From contig NZ_KE384579.1 of assembly GCF_000426825.1 (NCBI RefSeq), forward strand, positions 16,877 through 80,876: DNA of 64,000 nt, given 5' to 3'. Positions 1 through 7,707 of the stretch are shown in pieces. How positions within the stretch are numbered: the stretch's first letter is position 1; the number at the start of each line of letters is the position of its first letter. The notes beneath the pieces are model-generated. The model did not search any database and had not been told where the DNA came from. It saw nothing but the letters and a program-made list of their open reading frames with translations. A program made the translations under genes and the position numbers. The stretch is from Thermonema rossianum DSM 10300 (GTDB lineage Bacteria; Bacteroidota; Bacteroidia; Cytophagales; Thermonemataceae).

Positions 1-130
1 AACGACGGGGGAAATACCGTCGCAATCCTTCTTTTAATGGTAGATGCGCTGTGTGCGGCATATCGGAGAGCGCTCGGCTGCTTGCCCAGCAAGGTCGCAA
101 TCCTTCTTTTAATGGTAGATGCGCTGTGTG
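1..130 (-). CRISPR. End of a CRISPR array, two repeats visible
   Basis: Two identical 37-bp repeats lie at 19-55 and 94-130. On the plus strand each begins GTCGCAATCC and ends GCGCTGTGTG. They enclose one 38-bp unique spacer (56-93), and bases 1-18 are the end of another spacer, so the array continues past the left edge. Read on the minus strand the repeat ends ATTGCGAC, which resembles the ATTGAAAC-type handle of many type I-B and III repeats. I therefore infer minus-strand transcription, with the leader to the right of 130. No cas gene is in the window, so the type cannot be assigned. Two exact repeats with spacer-sized gaps make the call fairly safe. Confidence 0.85.
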
Positions 131-517
131 AGTTCTATATTTAACTATTTGACTTACAGGTGATTAGCTTTAAGAAAAGGCTTAAAAAGCCCGTTTTTTC
201 CAATTTGGTTGGAATTTTATCCGGAATTTTCTTTAAGAAAACAAGGGTTTCACCAAACAATATGTCAAAGAACGTGCTTTGCCGGGCTTCCGTTCGTCGG
301 GCGGGTGTTGAAATGAACATTCATTCATCGGGTAAATGCAGCCGTTCGTACAAAATGTCAGTACACGGCTGTCATACATCTTTACTTGCCGCCTATGCGG
401 TAAGCCACTTGCAAAGTGAAAGCATTTTAGTGCTTTTGTTTGAAATATGCAAATTTTTTTTGAAAAAAATGCAGGGGTGTATGTTTTGCCGCAAAGAGTC
501 TGCCACAGAAGGGGGAG
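131..517. other. Probable CRISPR leader with a structured segment
   Basis: This 387-bp gap lies between the last repeat and the methyltransferase gene. The first part (131-260) is A/T-rich, as leaders usually are. The second part holds four hairpins in a row: 339-344 with 366-371 (CAGCCG/CGGCTG, plus an inner GTAC/GTAC pairing), 385-392 with 397-404 (loop CTAT, one G-T pair), 406-410 with 414-418 (CACTT/AAGTG), and 419-424 with 431-436 (AAAGCA/TGCTTT) followed by T-rich sequence. A short stem GGCTT/AAGCC at 179-191 is followed by six T. A 127-codon open frame crosses the region but has no recognisable protein character. Leader assignment is inference; the hairpins are visible in the sequence. 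Confidence 0.5.
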
Positions 518-1105
518 TTACCGCTTGGCTACCGCCCGGGTGACGGCCGCTTCGCCATGGTGGTAGGCGCCTTCGTTCAAAAAGGTTTCTTCTTCCCACA
601 CGCGGCTTTCGGAAAAGTCTTGCAGCAGGGCTTGCAGTGCTTCGGCACTGACCAAAAGGGAGGCTTGCTTGGGACCACCGGAGGGGCGTCCCAGTTGTGC
701 CGGGGCAAATAGCTCCACTATGAGCGTGCCGCCGGGGCGCAGTGCCCGGAAAAGGCGCGGGTAAATGTGTTGCCAGTTTTCTGTATGGGCATAAATGAGA
801 GCCAGCGCATCGAAATGGGCTTCCGGCAGCTGTATTTCATCATAGCTTGCAAGCTCGTATTGCAGCTGAACGCCCCGCCGGGCTGCCAGCTGCAGCGCTT
901 TCTCGCGGGCGGTTTCGGCATAGTCGAAGGCATACACCTGCCATCCTTTTTGTGCGGCATACACGGCATTGCGCCCTTCGCCTTCGGCAGGCAGCAACAA
1001 ATGCCCCGGCGACAGCCGGTCTATCTCCTGACGGAAAAAAGCATTGGGTTCCGTGCCGTAAACAAAGTTTTTTTGTGCAAAGCGTTCATTCCAAAATTCT
1101 TTCAT
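518..1105 (-). CDS. Class I SAM-dependent methyltransferase
   Basis: A 195-residue soluble protein with a Rossmann-type methyltransferase fold. The SAM-binding motif I is the loop LLPAEGEGRNA (about residues 37-47), the acidic residue ending the second strand is D61, motif IV is around FDALALIYAH (98-107), and LRPGGTLIVE (122-131) is the usual post-motif. The opening FWNERF and YGTEPN are typical of a small TehB/thiopurine-like family common in Bacteroidota. The substrate cannot be read from the sequence. It starts 13 bp after the stop of the FrnE-like gene on the same strand, so the two are probably co-transcribed. Confidence 0.8.
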   Translation of the reverse strand: MKEFWNERFAQKNFVYGTEPNAFFRQEIDRLSPGHLLLPAEGEGRNAVYAAQKGWQVYAFDYAETAREKALQLAARRGVQLQYELASYDEIQLPEAHFDALALIYAHTENWQHIYPRLFRALRPGGTLIVELFAPAQLGRPSGGPKQASLLVSAEALQALLQDFSESRVWEEETFLNEGAYHHGEAAVTRAVAKR

Positions 1106-1118
1106 AAGCCATGTGTTT

Positions 1119-1835
1119 TTAACAGTTTTTGCCGTCGATGCCGCATTGTGCCGGCTTCGTTGCGGGACTTGCCATGCCGGTAGTGATGTTTTTGCTTTGC
1201 AGGGCTGTTTTCAATACTTGTTCAAAAAGCAGGTCTTTTTGCGCCCCTGCAATCACTACTTTTTCTTCTATCAAAAAGAAAGGCACGCCCTGTATGCCCA
1301 ACATGCGGGCTTGGTAGAGGTCTTCTTCCACGGCTTCTTCGTAGGCTTCGCTTTCGAGTACGGCGCGCGCTTCGGCTACGGGCAAGGCTGTTTGTGCCAC
1401 TATGGCGAGCAGCTGCTCTGTTTCAGCCAGGTTTTTGCCTTCGGTAAAGTAGGCACGCATCAAGGCTTCCTGCAGTGCGTTTTGTGCGCCATATGTTTTG
1501 CTCCAGTGAAGCAGGCGGTGGGCATCGCGTGTGTTGAAGCTCAGGGCTTGGTCGAAGCGGAATTGGATGCTGTAGGGAAGCCCCATCTGCTGCAGCTGCC
1601 GGCTTATCTCGGCAAATTGGGCGGGAGTCCAGCCCTTGGTCTTGCACAGGTGGGTGACGGTGGGCACGGCCAGGTGGCGGGGCATGTGGGGGTCCAGCTG
1701 AAAGCTGTGCCATTCGATGTGCACATGCTCTTGTGCACCGAGCTTTTCAATGGCACGTTCAAGTTTCTTTTTTCCTATGTAACAGAAAGGGCAAACAATG
1801 TCGCTCCATACGTCGATGTGAACGGTGTGCTTCAT
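1119..1835 (-). CDS. frnE: DsbA-family oxidoreductase, FrnE-like
   Basis: A 238-residue thioredoxin-fold protein. The active-site motif is C15-P-F-C18 followed by YIG, as in FrnE and 2-hydroxychromene isomerase-type DsbA relatives. The helical insertion domain follows, and the cis-proline loop is GVPFF near residue 190. No signal peptide is present, so it acts in the cytoplasm, most likely in thiol-disulfide exchange during oxidative stress. The C-terminus carries an extra cysteine pair (C231 and C238, ending CGIDGKNC), which could be a second redox or metal site. I chose ATG at 1835; an in-frame upstream extension to 1922 is not family-like and runs into the EF-P terminator region. Confidence 0.85.
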   Translation of the reverse strand: MKHTVHIDVWSDIVCPFCYIGKKKLERAIEKLGAQEHVHIEWHSFQLDPHMPRHLAVPTVTHLCKTKGWTPAQFAEISRQLQQMGLPYSIQFRFDQALSFNTRDAHRLLHWSKTYGAQNALQEALMRAYFTEGKNLAETEQLLAIVAQTALPVAEARAVLESEAYEEAVEEDLYQARMLGIQGVPFFLIEEKVVIAGAQKDLLFEQVLKTALQSKNITTGMASPATKPAQCGIDGKNC

Positions 1836-1904
1836 ATTTGTGGGCTTGTAAACAAAAGAACTTACGCCTGAGTAAACATGAAAAGAAAGGGGCGGGGTTC
1901 CTTT

Positions 1905-1953
1905 CATGAAAAAAGAAAGCAATAACGGCTGCGCGGGACAGTCCGTTATTGCT
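1905..1953 (-). terminator. Rho-independent terminator after efp
   Basis: Inverted repeat AGCAATAACGG (1918-1928) and CCGTTATTGCT (1943-1953), an 11-bp stem. Read on the minus strand it is followed by a T-rich run (complement of 1905-1917). It sits 32 bp after the EF-P stop, so it should end the efp transcript and separate it from frnE. Confidence 0.75.
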
Positions 1954-1984
1954 TCATCATAAGAGAAAAAGAAGGTGTGCGGAC

Positions 1985-2545
1985 TTATTTTGCACGCGAC
2001 ACGTATTCGCCGGTGCGGGTATCGATACGCACCACGTCGCCAATGTTGATGAAGAGAGGCACGCGCACTTCCAAGCCGGTTTCGAGGGTAGCCGGCTTCA
2101 GGGTACGGGTGGCCGTGTCGCCTTGAATGCCCGGTTCGGTGTAGGTTACTTCCAAATCCACGTTGGGGGGCAGTTCCACCATCACGGCTTCGTCGCCGTC
2201 GTAGTGCACGAACACCACCATGCCGTCTTTCAGGTACTTCACGGCGTCGCCCACCACCACTTCGTCCACGGGGTTTTGCTCGTAGGTGTTGATGTCCATG
2301 AAGTAGAACAGGGTGCCGTCGCGGTATAGAAACTGTTGCTCGCGGCGTTCTACACGCACGATTTCGATTTCATCGCTGGGGCGGAAGCGCTCTTCTGCCA
2401 GACGGCCGTTGCGCACGTTGCGGAATTTTACCTGATAAAAGGCGCGCAAGTTGCCCGGCGTGCGGTGCTCATATTCGAGCACTTGTAACAGCTCGCCTTT
2501 GTAGCGGACAAAACAGCCGCGCGTAATTTCATTAACCTGTGCCAT
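1985..2545 (-). CDS. efp: Translation elongation factor P
   Basis: A 186-residue EF-P with the usual three beta-barrel domains: KOW-like N-terminal domain (1-65), OB domain (about 68-125) and C-terminal OB domain (130-186). The final domain carries the EF-P signature around IQGDTATRTLKPATLETG. EF-P relieves ribosome stalling at proline runs. At the tip of the first-domain loop, where E. coli has the modified Lys34 and Pseudomonas the rhamnosylated Arg32, this protein has PGN (Asn32). Neither classical modification seems possible. ATG at 2545 is the start because upstream codons are not EF-P-like and the promoter lies just before. Confidence 0.95.
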   Translation of the reverse strand: MAQVNEITRGCFVRYKGELLQVLEYEHRTPGNLRAFYQVKFRNVRNGRLAEERFRPSDEIEIVRVERREQQFLYRDGTLFYFMDINTYEQNPVDEVVVGDAVKYLKDGMVVFVHYDGDEAVMVELPPNVDLEVTYTEPGIQGDTATRTLKPATLETGLEVRVPLFINIGDVVRIDTRTGEYVSRAK

Positions 2546-2584
2546 ATATTCTTTAAGGGTTAAGAAACGAAAAATACAATGCCG

Positions 2585-2592
2585 CAAATTTA
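2585..2592 (-). promoter_or_regulatory. Promoter -7 element for efp
   Basis: On the minus strand the sequence reads TAAATTTG, an exact match to the Bacteroidota -7 consensus TAnnTTTG, 40 bp upstream of the efp ATG. A TTTG lies upstream at 2608-2611, but the 15-bp spacing is shorter than the usual 19-21, so the -33 box is uncertain. Confidence 0.5.
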
Positions 2593-2686
2593 GTTTTTTT
2601 TGCCGTTCAAAGAAAATGACACAGGTTTTAGGAAATATCTAAAAATATGTTTATGTTTTAATCAAAGAAACCAAATTGTATGCCTT

Positions 2687-2908
2687 ATGAAAGTAAATGA
2701 AGGAAAAATCGACCGTTTGGTGCGTTTTGTATTGGGCGCCATACTGCTGGCTTTGTACCTTGCCGATGTGGTTACCGGCACATGGGGCACCGTGGCACTG
2801 GTAGTTTCTATTGTGTTGCTGGCTACGGCTGCCACAGGCTTTTGCGGTTTGTATGCCTTGCTGGGCATCAATACCTGTCCGGTGAAGCAACAGAAGCAGC
2901 AATCCTGA
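2687..2908 (+). CDS. DUF2892 (YgaP-type) small inner-membrane protein
   Basis: A 73-residue protein made of a short amphipathic N-terminus (KVNEGKIDRLVR), two transmembrane helices (about 13-28 and 34-52) and a short tail. The segment TGFCGLYALLGINTC, with C53 and C64, is the DUF2892/YgaP membrane-domain signature. Some relatives are fused to rhodanese domains; this one is free-standing. Function is unknown. ATG at 2687 matches the conserved N-terminus, so the longer frame from 2600 is rejected. Confidence 0.75.
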   Translation: MKVNEGKIDRLVRFVLGAILLALYLADVVTGTWGTVALVVSIVLLATAATGFCGLYALLGINTCPVKQQKQQS

Positions 2909-2930
2909 GCGCCGGAGCGCCTGCACTGCC

Positions 2931-2966
2931 AAGCATCGTTGCGCGAAACCGCAGCGATGCTTTTTT
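2931..2966 (+). terminator. Rho-independent terminator after the DUF2892 gene
   Basis: A 13-bp stem AAGCATCGTTGCG (2931-2943) and CGCAGCGATGCTT (2950-2962) with one G-T pair and loop CGAAAC, followed by six T (2961-2966). It lies between the DUF2892 gene and aroQ. Confidence 0.85.
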
Positions 2967-2996
2967 GTTTATATTGCTTTCCAAAAGAGTAGTCTC

Positions 2997-3434
2997 ATGG
3001 CAGATATCCATATTGTCAATGGTCCCAATTTGAATTTGTTGGGGCGCCGCCAGCCTGAAATTTACGGAAAGCGGCATTTCGAAGCATTTTTCGAGGAGAT
3101 GAAAGAGCGTTTTGCCGGGCACCGGCTGCATTACTTTCAATCGAACAGCGAGGGGGCACTCATCGACTACCTGCACAAGGTGGGTTTCGGCAAGGTGGGC
3201 ATCGTGTTGAATGCGGGGGCTTATACGCACACCTCCATTGCGCTGGCAGATGCCGTAGCCGCCATTGCGGCACCGGTCGTGGAAGTGCATATCTCAAACG
3301 TGTATGCCCGTGAGTCTTTTCGCCACCACAGCTATTTGGCACCGGTATGCGTGGGTAGCATTGTAGGCTTGGGCTTTGCCGGCTATGCCTTGGCTGTGCA
3401 GTATCTACTGGACATCCTACAGCACGAACAGTAG
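2997..3434 (+). CDS. aroQ: 3-dehydroquinate dehydratase, type II
   Basis: Third step of the shikimate pathway: 3-dehydroquinate to 3-dehydroshikimate. At 145 residues it is the standard type II size, a soluble dodecamer. Visible motifs are GPNLNLLGRR (9-18) leading to the catalytic tyrosine Y23, substrate-loop residues around LNAGAYTHTS (71-80), and the catalytic histidine H98 in VEVHISN. The gene follows a terminator and its 3' end overlaps the convergent DUF445 gene by 18 bp. The pathway partner AroA is also in this window, at 52542. Confidence 0.95.
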   Translation: MADIHIVNGPNLNLLGRRQPEIYGKRHFEAFFEEMKERFAGHRLHYFQSNSEGALIDYLHKVGFGKVGIVLNAGAYTHTSIALADAVAAIAAPVVEVHISNVYARESFRHHSYLAPVCVGSIVGLGFAGYALAVQYLLDILQHEQ

Positions 3435-4637
3435 GTAGTATTGAATGAGCCCGGCGATGCCGCCCAGCACCGCACCCACAATGATGAGGGTGGTTTCGTC
3501 TTCTTCAAAGACGGGATGCAGAAAACGCTCAAACTCGGGAGGGCTCAGCGCTTTCATGCGTTCGCGCAGCTCTTCTTCTATCGACAGGGCGTCTTCGGCA
3601 TAGGCAAACAGGCGGCGTACCGAGATGGGCAGCTCCTCCATGAAGCGGTAGGTTACTATGTTTTTGATGGCTTCGATGCGGTCGGCAGCCACCGTGCGCA
3701 GGATAGCCACGCTGGTATCGCCTACGGTATGCTCCACCAAGGCTTCCACATGCTTCTCTATGAGTTTGGCGAGCTTCTCGGCACCGGGTCCGCGCACCAC
3801 AAACTCCGCCATATTTTCTACGCTCACTATCTCTTCGCTTACTATCTTGGCATATGCCTCTGCCACTTCGTTCTGGCGTTTCAAAAACAAACCTTGGTAA
3901 GTGACCAGCCCAAACAGATATTTTTTGGGATACAGAGGGTAAAAAATAAGTTTGAGTGCCAGCCAGTTGGTGATATAACCCACCATGAGCCCGGCAAGGG
4001 GCAGCAGCCACCAAGGGGCATAGAAATAAGAGATGACGGCTTGCGGCAGCCCGAACAAAGCACCGAAATAAAAGCCCGACCGTTCGATAAACTTGAATTC
4101 TTCTTTTCCGCACTCCTGAAAAATGCGGTTGAGCAGAGCTTTGTCGCGCAACAATATCTTGATAGCCAGCGCCTTGATGTCGAGCACTTCGGTGATGTGC
4201 TGTTTGAGGTCTTCCATCATCTGCATGGTGATGTGGGGCAGCTCGGCAGCGATGCTCTGGTAGATGCGCTTTTTTACAAAGTCGGGGGTGCGCTCCCAGA
4301 TGCCTTGTGCCTGGCTTTGCATGACCTCGTTCACTATCTTGCGGCTGATGTCCTCCAATGCCGGTTGCATTTCGAGGGCTACACGTTCCGGGTCCAGCCG
4401 CGCAAAGCGCTCTTCGATACGCAGCAGTTTGGTCGTAATCATATCCACCGCTTTGGCTGCCATCTTGTGGGCTTTGCCCGGAATGATGCCCTGCCATCCG
4501 AAGGGAGGTACGCCCACATATTCTATAGGGTAAAAAGTCATTTTCAGTGCCAGCCAGTTGGTAAACCAGCCTATGAAGCCGCTAATGAGCGGTATGCTAA
4601 GCAAAGAGAGCAGGCGTAACCAGTTGATGTCTTCCAT
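3417..4637 (-). CDS. DUF445 family membrane protein
   Basis: A 406-residue protein of the DUF445/YheB type. It has an N-terminal hydrophobic helix (about 10-30), a central hydrophobic pair (about 205-235) and a C-terminal helix (about 383-403). The same motif, G-x-x-TNWLALK-x-x-FYP, occurs twice, near residues 22-38 and 220-235, showing an internal duplication typical of the family. The soluble stretches between are helical. Role unknown; relatives are linked to spore or envelope structures in other phyla. The 3' end overlaps aroQ convergently with no terminator between them. Confidence 0.85.
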   Translation of the reverse strand: MEDINWLRLLSLLSIPLISGFIGWFTNWLALKMTFYPIEYVGVPPFGWQGIIPGKAHKMAAKAVDMITTKLLRIEERFARLDPERVALEMQPALEDISRKIVNEVMQSQAQGIWERTPDFVKKRIYQSIAAELPHITMQMMEDLKQHITEVLDIKALAIKILLRDKALLNRIFQECGKEEFKFIERSGFYFGALFGLPQAVISYFYAPWWLLPLAGLMVGYITNWLALKLIFYPLYPKKYLFGLVTYQGLFLKRQNEVAEAYAKIVSEEIVSVENMAEFVVRGPGAEKLAKLIEKHVEALVEHTVGDTSVAILRTVAADRIEAIKNIVTYRFMEELPISVRRLFAYAEDALSIEEELRERMKALSPPEFERFLHPVFEEDETTLIIVGAVLGGIAGLIQYYLLFVL

Positions 4638-4766
4638 AGTGGGGCAGATACATTAAGCGCTTGGCTTAAAAATAAGAAAAAGCATAAGAAAGATATGTGC
4701 GCCTTTTATTATTTTGCAAATTGTTAGTTTTGGGAAATCAATTAAACAACCAAAAGAAAGAACACA

Positions 4767-5510
4767 ATGAAGTTATTAGCAGACAAAGTAGCGATTGTAA
4801 CAGGCGGTTCCAAAGGCATCGGGCGTGCCATCGCTGCCCGTTTTGCCGAGCAAGGCGCTGCCGTAGCCTTCACTTACCTGTCCAGCGAAGAGAAAGCCAA
4901 AGCCCTGGAGGCAGAGCTGAGTGAGAAGTACGGGGTGAAGGTGAAGGCTTATCGCTCCGATGCCTCTCAATTTGCTGAAGCCGAAGCATTGGTGAAGCAA
5001 GTGCTGGAAGACTTCGGCAACATCGATATCTTGGTGAACAATGCAGGCATCACCAAAGACAACTTGCTGATGCGTATGAGTGAAGAACAGTGGGATGCCG
5101 TCATCAATACCAACCTGAAGTCGGTGTTCAACCTGACCAAGGCAGTGATGCGCACCATGCTCAAAAACCGCAAAGGCAGCATCATCAACATATCGTCGGT
5201 GGTGGGTATTCGCGGCAATGCAGGGCAAGCCAACTATGCCGCTTCGAAAGCCGGCATCATTGGTTTCTCCAAGTCGGTGGCTTTGGAACTGGGCTCCCGC
5301 AACATCCGTTGCAATGTGGTAGCACCCGGTTTCATTGAAACAGACATGACCGGCGAGCTGGCAAACAAAGAAGAATGGCTGAAAGAGATTCCCTTGCAGC
5401 GTGGCGGGCGCCCCGAAGAGGTAGCCGATGCCTGCGTGTTTCTGGCTTCCGACATGTCGAGCTATGTAACCGGGCAGGTGCTGCAAGTAGATGGTGGAAT
5501 GCTGACCTAA
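4767..5510 (+). CDS. fabG: 3-oxoacyl-[acyl-carrier-protein] reductase
   Basis: NADPH-dependent reduction of 3-oxoacyl-ACP in fatty-acid elongation. A 247-residue short-chain dehydrogenase with the cofactor motif TGGSKGIG (12-19), NNAG (91-94) and the catalytic tetrad N116, S143, Y157 and K161. The stretch GITKDNLLMRM after NNAG and the ending GQVLQVDGGM are specific to FabG rather than general dehydrogenases. The next gene starts 4 bp after the stop, so they likely form one transcript. No other fatty-acid gene is adjacent. Confidence 0.93.
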   Translation: MKLLADKVAIVTGGSKGIGRAIAARFAEQGAAVAFTYLSSEEKAKALEAELSEKYGVKVKAYRSDASQFAEAEALVKQVLEDFGNIDILVNNAGITKDNLLMRMSEEQWDAVINTNLKSVFNLTKAVMRTMLKNRKGSIINISSVVGIRGNAGQANYAASKAGIIGFSKSVALELGSRNIRCNVVAPGFIETDMTGELANKEEWLKEIPLQRGGRPEEVADACVFLASDMSSYVTGQVLQVDGGMLT

Positions 5511-5514
5511 GCCC

Positions 5515-7575
5515 ATGAACGACTTACTGCAACATACGGCATGGTGGCAAGGGGGCTTGTGTGTCTTGGCAGGCTTAGCCTACGCATGGGGGCTTTACCG
5601 CCGCAGCCCCTTTGCACCCGTGCCCAAAAAAATACTTTTTGGCATACGTTTTTTATTGGTAGCCCTGCTGGTATGGACACTGTGGGCGCCCCTGTGGCGG
5701 ATAGTCGAAAGCTATGAAGAGCGCCCGGTGTGGGCTATCGCCATCGATAATTCCCGTTCGGTGGCTTTGTCATGGAAAGACACCACGCAGCGCCAAGACT
5801 TCATGGCGCAGTTGCAAGCCCTGCAAGCCCGCTTGCAGGCACTGGGCTATGAGGTGTCTGTCTTTGACTTGAACGGGCAACTGCCGGCGCTCGATTCATT
5901 GAAATTCAATCAAGACCGCACCGACCTGGCAGCCATGCTGCGGCAAATACAAACCAAACACGAAGGCGACTACCTCGCCAATGTGTTGCTGGTGTCGGAC
6001 GGCATCGTGAATGCCGGCGAAAACCCGCTTTACATGTCTTTCCCTTTCAAGGTGCATACGCTGGCGGTAGGGGACACCACCCGCTATCCTGACCTCTCTA
6101 TTTACAGCCTGAACAGCTTGCGCATCGTGCAAAAAGGCAACCGCTTTCAACTGACTGCGGAGGTGGAGAACAGGGGTGCCGGCAAGCGTGAGCTGCTGCT
6201 GCGCCTGCGTCAGGGGACAAAGGTTTTAGAGCAGCGCAGCATCCAAGCAGCAGAGGGGAGCATTACCGCCCACACCTTCGAGCTGCGTGCCGCCGAAGAG
6301 GGTGTTTTTCAATATACGGTAGAGGTAAGTCCCGTTGCCGGCGAGTTGAATACGGTCAATAACCGCCGTTCGGTGGTGGTGGAAGTGATTGACCGTAAAA
6401 AAAGTATTTTGATTTTGGCTTCGGTGGCCCATCCCGACCTGAAAGCCTTGCGCAGTGCTTTGGAGCGTACGGGCAACTACGAAGTGTCGTTTTACATAGA
6501 CGGCGTGAGCCGGGAGCTGCCCCGCAAAAACTACGACCTGCTCATTGCGTATCAGCTGCCCAACCGGCAGCGTCCTTTGTCTGCCGCCTTGCAGGAACTG
6601 CTGGCAAGTCCGTTGCCCAAGTGGTGGATTGGGGGCGCGCAAACCGACTGGAACGCGCTGAACCGTATGCAAAAGCTGCTGACCGTATTGCCTTCGGGCA
6701 GCCGTGCTGATGAAGTAGGCGCTTATGTAACAGAAGAATTCCGGGCGTTTGCAGTGCCCGTAGCCTTGAATGCATCCTTGCGCAAGTTGCCCCCTTTATT
6801 GGCGCCTTATGCACGTTACAACCTGCTGCCTGCTGCCACGGTGTTGTTGTATCAGCAGGTAGGCACAACCACCACCACGCGTCCTTTGTGGGTGTTGGGG
6901 CAGGCGTCGCCACGGCAGGCGGTTCTGGTAGCCGAAGGGCTGTGGCGTTGGCGCCTCGAGGCTTATGCCTTGTTCAAAGACCAAAGCATAGTGGATGAGC
7001 TCATCGACAAAACCGTGCAATACTTGACGGCCGATCGCAGCAAGCGCCGTTTTCTGGTCAGTACCAACAAGGCAGACTATGAAGAAGGGGAGCCGGTATG
7101 GCTGGAGGCAGAGGCTTACGATGAGTTGTTTCAGCCGCTCAAGTCTTTGGCATTTGAGGTGTTTTTGCAAGGTGAAAAAAAACAAGAGCGCTACCGCCTG
7201 CAATTGAGCGAAACGGAGCGCCGCTTTGCTTTGACAGCGCTGCCTTCCGGGCGCTATAGCTTTGTGGCAAAAGCCAATATCAACGGCAAAGAGGAAGAGG
7301 TGCGCGGGGGCTTCGTGGTGCGCCGTGCCGAGCGCGAGCTTTATGACCGCACCGCCCGCTTCGATTGGCTGCGTCAGCTGGCACAAGCCACCGGCGGCGA
7401 TTTCGTTACTACCGACCGCTTCGACACCTGGCAGGCTTCCATAGGTGAAGCAAAAGCGCGCTTGCACACGCAAAACCGCTTGATGGAAGTGGTGGCACTG
7501 CCTTGGTTGTTTTGGCTGTTGTTTGCTTTGGCAGTAGTGGAATGGGCCGTCAGAAAGTATCAGGGCTATGTATAA
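5515..7575 (+). CDS. VWA-like membrane protein, function unknown
   Basis: A 686-residue protein with two N-terminal transmembrane helices (about 9-28 and 40-64), a large exported region, and a C-terminal helix (about 657-678). The segment AIAIDNSRSVALS carries D78-N-S80-R-S82, the DxSxS metal-adhesion motif of von Willebrand factor A domains, followed by a VLLVSDGIVNAG strand near residue 162. The layout resembles BatA/aerotolerance-type membrane VWA proteins of Bacteroidota, but the usual MoxR and DUF58 partners are not adjacent (a DUF58 gene lies 9.5 kb away). Probably co-transcribed with fabG. The specific role is not known. Confidence 0.7.
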   Translation: MNDLLQHTAWWQGGLCVLAGLAYAWGLYRRSPFAPVPKKILFGIRFLLVALLVWTLWAPLWRIVESYEERPVWAIAIDNSRSVALSWKDTTQRQDFMAQLQALQARLQALGYEVSVFDLNGQLPALDSLKFNQDRTDLAAMLRQIQTKHEGDYLANVLLVSDGIVNAGENPLYMSFPFKVHTLAVGDTTRYPDLSIYSLNSLRIVQKGNRFQLTAEVENRGAGKRELLLRLRQGTKVLEQRSIQAAEGSITAHTFELRAAEEGVFQYTVEVSPVAGELNTVNNRRSVVVEVIDRKKSILILASVAHPDLKALRSALERTGNYEVSFYIDGVSRELPRKNYDLLIAYQLPNRQRPLSAALQELLASPLPKWWIGGAQTDWNALNRMQKLLTVLPSGSRADEVGAYVTEEFRAFAVPVALNASLRKLPPLLAPYARYNLLPAATVLLYQQVGTTTTTRPLWVLGQASPRQAVLVAEGLWRWRLEAYALFKDQSIVDELIDKTVQYLTADRSKRRFLVSTNKADYEEGEPVWLEAEAYDELFQPLKSLAFEVFLQGEKKQERYRLQLSETERRFALTALPSGRYSFVAKANINGKEEEVRGGFVVRRAERELYDRTARFDWLRQLAQATGGDFVTTDRFDTWQASIGEAKARLHTQNRLMEVVALPWLFWLLFALAVVEWAVRKYQGYV

Positions 7576-7586
7576 ACTTACATGTT

Positions 7587-7607
7587 GGGTAAGGCACTGC
7601 CTTACCC
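7587..7607 (+). terminator. Hairpin after the VWA gene, weak terminator candidate
   Basis: A perfect 9-bp stem GGGTAAGGC and GCCTTACCC with loop ACT, 11 bp after the VWA stop codon. No T run follows immediately, so it may instead stabilise the transcript end. Confidence 0.4.
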
Positions 7608-7707
7608 GGTGCTACTTACCGTAAAATATTTATCTTCTTGCCTGTTAATTGTTTTTGTTTGGTTTGATTCTTGCGCTTGTTTTTTTATCAACCAAAATAA
7701 GTGCAAG

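Noticed and set aside
160-543. Open frame of 127 codons inside the CRISPR leader region
   Set aside because: No recognisable domain, atypical composition, and it runs through several hairpins and into the antisense of the methyltransferase gene.
1113-1871. Open frame antisense to the FrnE-like gene
   Set aside because: The minus-strand protein has a clear CPFC thioredoxin motif; the plus-strand frame is a shadow.
3441-4619. Long open frame antisense to the DUF445 gene
   Set aside because: It mirrors a well-supported family member; composition is that of an antisense shadow, with many histidine and glutamine codons.
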